A stretch of DNA of 46,689 nucleotides from Deltaproteobacteria bacterium (GTDB lineage: Bacteria > Desulfobacterota > GWC2-55-46): the NCBI GenBank assembly GCA_016234855.1, contig JACRNO010000018.1, forward strand, positions 1 through 46,689, in the 5' to 3' direction. Made by a program: the position numbers and the translations under genes. The stretch's first letter is position 1. Each line of letters opens with the position of its first letter. Of the stretch, positions 42,089-46,689 are shown piece by piece. The notes below the pieces were generated by a model. That model was given only the letters and a program-made list of their open reading frames with translations, was not told the DNA's origin and made no database searches.

Positions 42089-42286
42089 TTACCTTTTTAA
42101 CACCGCATGAAGCACATAAATAAGGCAGAGAATTGCTCCATACAAATGGAATCGTGGTGGCAACTTATATAGTGGTTCTCCCCAATCGGACTCCGGTTCT
42201 TTTTTTTTCAACTTGCGGTACCGACTAAAAAATATTACTGCCATTACTAGAAAACCAAGAGCATCAGCAAAAAGTGCAATCTTCAT
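42089..42286 (-). CDS. Small AT-rich membrane protein between two direct repeats
   Basis: 65 residues from ATG 42286. Two hydrophobic segments (about 4-20, ALFADALGFLVMAVIFF, and the C-terminal YGAILCLIYVLHAV) flank a Lys-rich cytosolic loop (YRKLKKKEPESDW). The family is not recognised. The stretch is visibly more AT-rich than its neighbours and includes an A9 tract on the coding strand (42200-42208), suggesting transfer from another source. A GAGAAGGAAAAG purine run upstream, partly supplied by the repeat at 42299, may act as ribosome-binding site. An upstream TTG start inside the repeat is possible but less likely. It could be a chance ORF. Confidence 0.5.
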   Translation of the reverse strand: MKIALFADALGFLVMAVIFFSRYRKLKKKEPESDWGEPLYKLPPRFHLYGAILCLIYVLHAVLKR

Positions 42287-42298
42287 AATTCTTCTTTT

Positions 42299-42393
42299 CC
42301 TTCTCGTTACCAAGCTCTGCTTGGTAACGCAATTATCTGGAAGCTAAGCTTCCAACGCAAAACCGTTCCCAAGCAGGAGCTTGGTAACGAAGG
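42299..42393. repeat. Triple-hairpin CGTTACCAAGC repeat, copy 2
   Basis: A direct copy of 41981-42074 with few changes. Here both outer arms read GGTAACG-type (CCTTCTCGTTACCAAGC and GCTTGGTAACGAAGG), so the long inverted repeat is more perfect than in copy 1. The two copies lie about 318 bp apart and bracket the small ORF. Confidence 0.78.
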
Positions 42394-42411
42394 AAAACGT
42401 AACTCCCCCTG

Positions 42412-42433
42412 CCCCCTCTTTAGAAAGAGGGGG
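42412..42433. repeat. C/G-run hairpin between the small ORF and the HIT gene
   Basis: CCCCCTCTTT-AG-AAAGAGGGGG, a 10-bp perfect stem, with preceding CTCCCCCTG. It lies 20 bp past the HIT stop codon and may act as its terminator. Same family as 29505-29528. Confidence 0.7.
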
Positions 42434-42453
42434 TTCAATACGAACACAATTCC

Positions 42454-42789
42454 CTACCCCAGCCTTCCCGTAAGCGGCCTGCCTGCAAGCAGGTGCATGT
42501 GCAGATGAAAGACGGTCTGGCCGCCCTCGTCGTTGGTATTGATGACAAGCCTGAACCCTTTCTCATCCACCTTGAGCTTTTTCGCGGCGGCTATCGCCGC
42601 CTCCATCATCGCGGCCAGAAGTTTAGCGTCTTTGCAATCCAGCACGCTCGCGTAATGAGCCTTGGGCATGACAAGCAGGTGCACCGGCGCCTGCGGGTTC
42701 AGGTCCTTGATTACGATAACGTCGTCCGTCTCAATGACCGGCGCGACGTTGACCTTTTTCGTGGCAATCTTGCAGAAGATGCAGTCCAT
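42454..42789 (-). CDS. HIT family nucleotide-binding hydrolase (histidine triad)
   Basis: 111 residues from ATG 42789. The family begins MDCIFCKIA and a GAGGGA run lies upstream; the open frame above it is repeat-derived. The histidine triad FHLHMHLLAG has His95, His97 and His99, and CIFC (residues 3-6) is the usual N-terminal motif. HinT/PKCI-type enzymes hydrolyse aminoacyl- or lysyl-AMP phosphoramidates. It is a cytoplasmic housekeeping protein. About 430 bp of repeat-filled DNA separate it from hisIE on the same strand. Confidence 0.93.
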   Translation of the reverse strand: MDCIFCKIATKKVNVAPVIETDDVIVIKDLNPQAPVHLLVMPKAHYASVLDCKDAKLLAAMMEAAIAAAKKLKVDEKGFRLVINTNDEGGQTVFHLHMHLLAGRPLTGRLG

Positions 42790-42840
42790 CGGTTTGTTCC
42801 CTCTTGATGTAAATTCTCCGCAACCAGCTGCGGGCGTTGT

Positions 42841-43205
42841 TCCCTCCCCCTTTAGGGGGGAGGGGGAGAGGGATGAATCTCCCCCTCCCCTCACTCCCCT
42901 CCCATAAAGGGAGGGGAGGAACCGTAATCCCCCTGCCCCCTTTAGAAAGGGGGGATAAAAACCTAACCCCCCTTGCCCCCCTTGTCAGGGGGGTAAAAAC
43001 AAATCCCATTGTTTCCCCTTATCAGGGGGCAGGAGCGGACTCCGGAGATTTTACCCCTCCCCTTTTTAAAGGGGAGGCTGGGAGGGGTTAACCTTGCGGC
43101 GCGCCCAACATAAATCCCCACGACCCCCCATGTGCGCTAACGTTATGTCTTTGGCGCCTTTTTCAAAGGGGGGAGTTCACCCCCCCTCTTTAAAAAAGCG
43201 GGGGG
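42841..43205. repeat. Cluster of about eight C/G-run hairpins
   Basis: Tandem but non-identical hairpins, all with a C-run arm, a short T/A-rich loop and a G-run arm. They lie near 42844-42862, 42894-42918, 42935-42955, 42965-42993, 43011-43029, 43051-43089, and two in 43150-43203. Flanking phrases AATCCCCCTGCCCCC and GGGGGGTAAAAAC recur. The stretch has no gene and covers nearly the whole HIT-hisIE gap. It looks like repeated insertion of one palindrome family into itself. Confidence 0.78.
43131..43168. repeat. 38-bp dispersed repeat, copy 2
   Basis: The reverse complement of 993-1030 with 2 mismatches, starting TGTGCGCTAACGTTATG. It lies inside the hairpin cluster and runs straight into a GGGGGG arm. 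Confidence 0.7.
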
Positions 43206-43218
43206 GGCCAATAAGTAT

Positions 43219-43902
43219 CTACTTAACGGGCTTCTTGCCCCTTGCCGCCTTCTCGTCAAGCCCGCTTATGCCGAAGCGGCGGCCAAATTCGGTAAAGACC
43301 GCGTCCGACCCCACGCCCCTGTCGGCAAGAAGGACTATCGTATGGAACCACAAATCAACCAACTCGTGCGTGACTGCCTTCAGCCCCTCATCCCTTGCCG
43401 CGCGCACCAGCTCGCCCGACTCCTCCTCGACCTTCCCGATTATCGCCTCAAGCCCCTTGGCGTATAGAGAGGCGACATAGGACGTATCAGCCGGAGCGGA
43501 CTTTCTGGCCTCGACCACCCGGAAGACCTCGTCTATGACCCCTGCGCCGAGCGGCAAGGCCGGGCCGTCCTCATCGAGCCTCCTGTAAAAGCAGGTGCGC
43601 TCACCGGTGTGGCAGGCCGGGCCTTGGGCCGTGACCTTTACCAGCACGCAGTCCGCGTCGCAGTCGTAGAGCACGGCGTCAACGTCAAGGACGTTACCCG
43701 AGGTCTCGCCCTTCAGCCAGAGGCTATTTCGCGAGCGGCTGTAAAAATGCGCTTTACGCGAGGAGAGCGTCTGCTCAAGGGCCGTTTTGTTCATAAACGC
43801 GAACATCAGCACGTCTCCGGTGCGCGAGTCCTGCGCAATGGCCGGGATAAGACCTTTCTCATCGAACTTCATCTCGGATACGTTCGGTATATTTGTCGTC
43901 AT
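43219..43902 (-). CDS. hisIE: Bifunctional HisI/HisE histidine biosynthesis enzyme
   Basis: 227 residues. The HisI half (1-125; phosphoribosyl-AMP cyclohydrolase) has LIPAIAQDSRTGDVLMFAFMN, HFYSRSRNSLWLKGETSGN, DCDADCVLVKV and a terminal Cys-rich GPACHTGERTCFYR, covering the zinc and metal ligands. The HisE half (about 133-220; phosphoribosyl-ATP pyrophosphohydrolase) has SYVASLYAKGLEAIIGKVEEESGELV and HELVDLWFHTIVLLADRG. Together they catalyse steps 2 and 3 of histidine synthesis. No other his genes are adjacent. ATG 43902 has no Shine-Dalgarno and lies 7 nt after a predicted -10 box. Confidence 0.95.
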   Translation of the reverse strand: MTTNIPNVSEMKFDEKGLIPAIAQDSRTGDVLMFAFMNKTALEQTLSSRKAHFYSRSRNSLWLKGETSGNVLDVDAVLYDCDADCVLVKVTAQGPACHTGERTCFYRRLDEDGPALPLGAGVIDEVFRVVEARKSAPADTSYVASLYAKGLEAIIGKVEEESGELVRAARDEGLKAVTHELVDLWFHTIVLLADRGVGSDAVFTEFGRRFGISGLDEKAARGKKPVK

Positions 43903-43909
43903 GAAGACG

Positions 43910-43938
43910 AGGATATAATATAGACGCGTTCATGTCAA
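43910..43938 (-). promoter_or_regulatory. hisIE promoter (leaderless candidate)
   Basis: Minus strand TTGACA (43938-43933), a 17-bp spacer and TATCCT (43915-43910). The ATG of hisIE begins 8 nt after the -10 ends, so the transcript should start at or next to it. TATATT and TATTAT registers inside the spacer have poor spacing to the -35. Confidence 0.55.
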
Positions 43939-43951
43939 CATCATACGGCTC

Positions 43952-43980
43952 TTGACGCATAAGCCGTTCGCATATACACT
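43952..43980 (+). promoter_or_regulatory. pdhA promoter (leaderless candidate)
   Basis: TTGACG (43952-43957), a 17-bp spacer and TACACT (43975-43980). Six nt separate the -10 from ATG 43987. Its -35 is 13 bp from the -35 of the divergent hisIE promoter. Confidence 0.6.
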
Positions 43981-43986
43981 TAAGGC

Positions 43987-45048
43987 ATGCCAATGACCAC
44001 CATCGACAGATTTGAAATAAAACGCCTGCAGGTCATTGACGAGTCCGGCAATGCCGACCCCTCCGTCCTGCCATCGCTGCCCGATTCCATGTACAAAAAG
44101 TTCTTCGAGACCATCGTTCTTGCTCGCGCCTTCAACAGCCGGGCCCTGAGCCTTCAAAGGGAGGGGCGCATAGGCACGTACCCGTCTATACTCGGACAGG
44201 AGGCGTCGCAAATCGGCAGCGCGCTCGCGTTCGACGCGGCCGACTGGTTCGTCTCGTCATTTCGCGAGTCCGGGGTCTTCGTGGCCATGGGCTATCCCAT
44301 GCCGCTACTCTTGAGATACTGGATGGGCGACGAGCGCGGGATGCAGTGCCCGGAAGGGCTTCACATCTATCCCATGGCCGTGCCGGTCAGCTCGCAGATA
44401 CCGCATGCCACGGGCATCGGCATGGCCATGACATATCGGGGCGACAAGAAGGCCGTTGCCGCATACTTCGGCGACGGCGCCTCGTCGCGCGGGGACTTTC
44501 ACGAGGGTCTCAATATCGCGGGCGTATTCAAGGCCCCTGTCGTATTCCTCTGCCAGAACAACCAGTGGGCCATATCCGTGCCGCGCTCCAGGCAGACCGC
44601 TGCCAATACAATAGCCCAACGCGCATACTCATACGGCATGGAGGGCATACAGGTCGACGGCAACGACGTCGTGGCCGTGTACAAGGCCGCGTCAGAGGCC
44701 GCAGCAAGGGCCAAGGCCGGTGGCGGCCCGACGCTTATCGAATGCCACACCTACAGGCTCGACGACCACACCACGTCCGACGACGCATCGAGATACCGCG
44801 ACAAGAATGAAGTGGCCGATTGGCAGAAGCGCGAACCGCTCATAAGGCTCCGCCTCTTTATGGAGAAGAAGGGCCTGTGGACGCAGACATACGAGGACGG
44901 TGTCACGAACAAGGCCCTTGAGCAGGTTGACAAGGCAGTAGCCGAGGCCGAGGCATTGGCCCCTCCCCTTACCGCCGATATCATACGCTATACGAACAAG
45001 GAACTCTCACCGAGACAGTTGAAGGAGTTGAAGGAACACGGGGGTTGA
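43987..45048 (+). CDS. pdhA: Pyruvate dehydrogenase E1 component, alpha subunit
   Basis: 353 residues. The thiamine diphosphate-dependent alpha chain of a heterotetrameric E1, which decarboxylates pyruvate. The TPP-binding motif is AYFGDGASSRGDFHEGLNIAGVFKAPVVFLCQNN split over about 155-190 (GDG to NN). YPSILGQEASQIGSALAF, SSFRESGVFVAMGYPM and ECHTYRLDDHTTSDDASRYR (phosphorylation-loop region) are also typical. A branched-chain 2-oxoacid substrate cannot be excluded. The first ATG (43987) and the next (43993) are both usable; neither has a properly spaced Shine-Dalgarno. pdhB follows after about 600 bp of repeat-containing DNA, an unusually wide gap for subunits of one enzyme. Confidence 0.9.
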   Translation: MPMTTIDRFEIKRLQVIDESGNADPSVLPSLPDSMYKKFFETIVLARAFNSRALSLQREGRIGTYPSILGQEASQIGSALAFDAADWFVSSFRESGVFVAMGYPMPLLLRYWMGDERGMQCPEGLHIYPMAVPVSSQIPHATGIGMAMTYRGDKKAVAAYFGDGASSRGDFHEGLNIAGVFKAPVVFLCQNNQWAISVPRSRQTAANTIAQRAYSYGMEGIQVDGNDVVAVYKAASEAAARAKAGGGPTLIECHTYRLDDHTTSDDASRYRDKNEVADWQKREPLIRLRLFMEKKGLWTQTYEDGVTNKALEQVDKAVAEAEALAPPLTADIIRYTNKELSPRQLKELKEHGG

Positions 45049-45299
45049 TTGCGGACATGCGGGGCAAATGAGGCGGAGGGGTGACAGTCTTGGAATAAAA
45101 GGCCCGTCTCTGCCGAAGGGTGGCCAGGCGTCTCCGGCAACGAAGGCGGCGAGCCGACGCCCTCGCCGCGAGATGGGTTGATTTAAAAATAACCCCTTCC
45201 TCCGGCAAAGTCAAGCGTGGTAAGGTCAAGGGGTTTGATACAAAGAGCGCTAATGGCGCAAGCCTTGGGCCTCTAATAGTATACAAAAAACTCTCTTTC
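45049..45299. other. Gene-free stretch after pdhA
   Basis: About 250 bp with several GC-rich imperfect palindromes (for example around 45140-45170) and no convincing ORF or ribosome-binding site. No clear terminator with a T-run is seen. Confidence 0.4.
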
Positions 45300-45581
45300 T
45301 GTCATTTCGAAGCGATGCGACCGGGAAATCTTATGGCGTTTGATGCTCATTGAAACGAGATTCCTCGCGGAGCCTGTCCTGAGCGAAAAACCAAGATGAA
45401 TTATTCCATGCGATAAGACCTCATGAAATAATAAAACCAATGTGATGCCTATTTATATTCGCTCGCACACCCGCATGATGACGCGGGTTTACGCTCGCTA
45501 TGCGTTTACTTCGCTTCGCTCAGAATGACATAGCGAAGGGCTCGGAATGACACCCTTGGCAGAATTAATCAGAGGTTCCTT
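45300..45581. repeat. TTCGCTCAGAATGACA-family repeat region between pdhA and pdhB
   Basis: Starts with GTCATTTCGAAGCGATGCGA and contains CTTCGCTTCGCTCAGAATGACA (two overlapping phrases at 45509-45530) and GGAATGACACCC. It ends AATTAATCAGAGGTTCCT, the same end as the 40645-40780 element. About 280 bp, possibly two elements joined. No coding capacity. Confidence 0.6.
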
Positions 45582-45594
45582 GATATTATTGAAT

Positions 45595-45625
45595 CATGGA
45601 TTCCCGCCAGAGACACGCGGGAATG
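45595..45625. repeat. GGATTCCCGC/GCGGGAATGAC palindrome before pdhB
   Basis: TGGATTCCCGC and GCGGGAATGACT flank a short loop. The same phrase family occurs inside the MITE-like element at 13149-13174 (CGTCATCCCCGC...GCGGGAATCCA), in inverse order. It ends about 9 bp before the pdhB ribosome-binding site, so it lies in the 5' leader. Confidence 0.65.
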
Positions 45626-45646
45626 ACTCATAAGGGAAAGGACGTT

Positions 45647-46615
45647 ATGGCGCTCATCAAACAGAACATGGTCCAGGCGATAAACGCCGCGCTCAGCCAG
45701 GAGCTTGAACGCGACCCGGACGTCGTCATCATCGGCGAGGACGTTGGCAGGGACGGCGGCGTATTCAGGGTCTCCGAAGGACTTTTGGACAGGTTCGGCC
45801 CGAAGCGCGTCATAGACACACCGCTTGCCGAGCTGGGCATCGTGGGCGCGGCAGTCGGCATGGCCTCTTACGGGCTTCGTCCGGTGGTCGAGATACAGTT
45901 CATGGGCTTTATATACGCGGCCCTCGAACAGGTCTTCTCGCACGCCAGCCGCATGCGCTCGCGCTCGCGCGGCGCCTTCACCTGTCCGCTCGTCATCCGC
46001 ACGCCTTACGGCATCGGCATCAAGGCCCCTGAACTCCACTCCGAATCGAGCGAAGCCCTCTTCTGCCACATGCCCGGACTGAAGGTCGTCATGCCTTCGT
46101 CGCCGTATAACGCAAAGGGGCTTCTGGCCTCTGCCATCCGCGACGACGACCCCGTCCTCTTTCTTGAGCCTTCGCGCCTCTATCGCGCCATAAAGGCCGA
46201 CGTGCCGGACGAGCCTTACACGCTGCCCATCGGCAAGGCCGAGATATTCCAGGAGGGCAAAGATCTGACCATCGTGGCCTGGGGCGCCATGCTACACAAG
46301 GCCGCGGAGGCGGCCGAAGGGCTGGACGCGGAGATAATCGATCTCCTTACGCTCAAGCCGTACGACGAGGAGACGATTCTCAATTCCATAAAAAAGACAG
46401 GCCGCCTGGTCATCGTTGAGGAGGCCACGAGGATAGGCGGACTCGGCGCCGAGATATCAGCCTTTGCGGCGGAAGAGGCCATCGGCTATCTCGCGGCTCC
46501 AATCGTGCGCTGCGCGGGGCCTGAGGCGGTCGTGCCAATGGCGCGGCTCGAAGACGAATTCAGGCCGTCAACCGAGCGGATAAGAAAGGCTTACGAACGG
46601 GTCATGGCCTACTGA
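45647..46615 (+). CDS. pdhB: Pyruvate dehydrogenase E1 component, beta subunit
   Basis: 322 residues from ATG 45647 (AAAGGA 5 nt upstream); upstream in-frame ATGs fall in a repeat. The beta chain completes the E1 active site. Motifs: VVIIGEDVGRDGGVFRVSEGL, VIDTPLAELGIVGAAVGMA, GLRPVVEIQFMGFIYAALEQV, CPLVIRTPYGIGIKAPELHS, LKVVMPSSPYNAKGLLASAIRD and the C-terminal EDEFRPSTERIRKAYE. It partners pdhA. The E2 (acetyltransferase) and E3 genes do not follow directly: the next start encodes a probable secreted protein. Confidence 0.93.
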   Translation: MALIKQNMVQAINAALSQELERDPDVVIIGEDVGRDGGVFRVSEGLLDRFGPKRVIDTPLAELGIVGAAVGMASYGLRPVVEIQFMGFIYAALEQVFSHASRMRSRSRGAFTCPLVIRTPYGIGIKAPELHSESSEALFCHMPGLKVVMPSSPYNAKGLLASAIRDDDPVLFLEPSRLYRAIKADVPDEPYTLPIGKAEIFQEGKDLTIVAWGAMLHKAAEAAEGLDAEIIDLLTLKPYDEETILNSIKKTGRLVIVEEATRIGGLGAEISAFAAEEAIGYLAAPIVRCAGPEAVVPMARLEDEFRPSTERIRKAYERVMAY

Positions 46616-46650
46616 CGGCCGCTGAATACTACTTTATCAGGCAGGTGCGG

Positions 46651-46689
46651 ATGAAATTTCACAGACCTTTGCTACCGGCGCTGCTGGCC
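46651..46689 (+). CDS. Start of an exported protein gene (partial at window edge)
   Basis: ATG 46651 with AGGTG 5 nt upstream opens a frame to the window edge. The 13 residues, MKFHRPLLPALLA, have a basic N-terminus and a hydrophobic run, as in a signal peptide. It lies 35 bp after pdhB, so it is probably in the same operon. Nothing else can be said. Confidence 0.45.
   Translation, partial: MKFHRPLLPALLA

Noticed and set aside
42790-42894. N-terminal extension of the HIT protein (35 residues)
   Set aside because: It is encoded by palindromic repeat sequence, and the family starts at MDCIFC with its own ribosome-binding site.
42841-43205. Possible CRISPR array in the repeat-rich stretch
   Set aside because: Units are palindromes of varying length with no constant repeat/spacer spacing, and no cas genes are present.

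Overview
The window looks like a chromosomal segment of a GC-rich Gram-negative bacterium. TatBC, a lipobox lipoprotein, an outer-membrane porin-like protein, a periplasmic lytic transglycosylase and a HrcA/CIRCE-type groESL control site all fit that cell plan. The gene set and the abundant GC-rich palindromic repeats resemble Deltaproteobacteria (Desulfobacterota) or Nitrospirota. This assignment is inferred from gene content only; no 16S gene is present.

Layout. 1-160: 3' end of an IS110-family insertion sequence abutting a palindromic repeat. 162-3687 (minus): PhnP-like hydrolase, cytochrome b5-like domain protein, site-2 protease and AI-2E family permease. 3743-5728 (plus): a clear sigma-70 promoter and two overlapping PP-loop sulfur-transfer genes (ThiI/MnmA-like and larE). 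6008-12997 (minus): zinc-ribbon membrane protein, rmuC, trxB, endonuclease IV, an unrecognised helical-repeat protein and a variant EF-G. 13341-19324 (minus): tight operon valS-nadC-birA-coaX-TPR protein. 19572-22758 (minus): response regulator with a PopZ-like tail, tatC-tatB and a universal stress protein. 22993-25784 (plus): glyS and a small membrane zinc-finger-like protein. 25998-28293 (minus): PEGA lipoprotein and a porin-like protein with one haem motif. 28771-29359 (plus): tRNA-Leu and arfB. 29566-30442 (minus): AbiEii-type toxin/antitoxin pair. 30578-32595 (minus): groESL. 32921-41897 (plus): divergent uvrA, B12-binding radical SAM protein, mltD, moeA and mtnA. 42089-43902 (minus): small AT-rich membrane ORF, HIT hydrolase and hisIE. 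43987-46689 (plus): pdhA, pdhB and the first codons of another gene.

Most genes are housekeeping: cofactor synthesis (NAD, CoA, biotin attachment, molybdopterin), translation, DNA repair, redox and pyruvate oxidation. The unusual layer is the repeats. At least five palindromic families recur: (i) C-run/G-run hairpins; (ii) CGTTCCC hairpins; (iii) elements with TIRs containing TGCTGAAAAA; (iv) TTCGCTCAGAATGACA elements; (v) CGCAGGCCTGAAGGCC palindromes. They bound an IS end, sit in frame inside valS, flank and apparently truncate an antitoxin gene, bracket a small foreign-looking gene, and lie just upstream of mtnA and pdhB.

A second theme is compact promoters. pdhA and hisIE diverge from an 84-bp gap in which both predicted -10 boxes lie 6-7 nt from the start codons, and glyS looks the same. 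All three are candidates for leaderless mRNAs.
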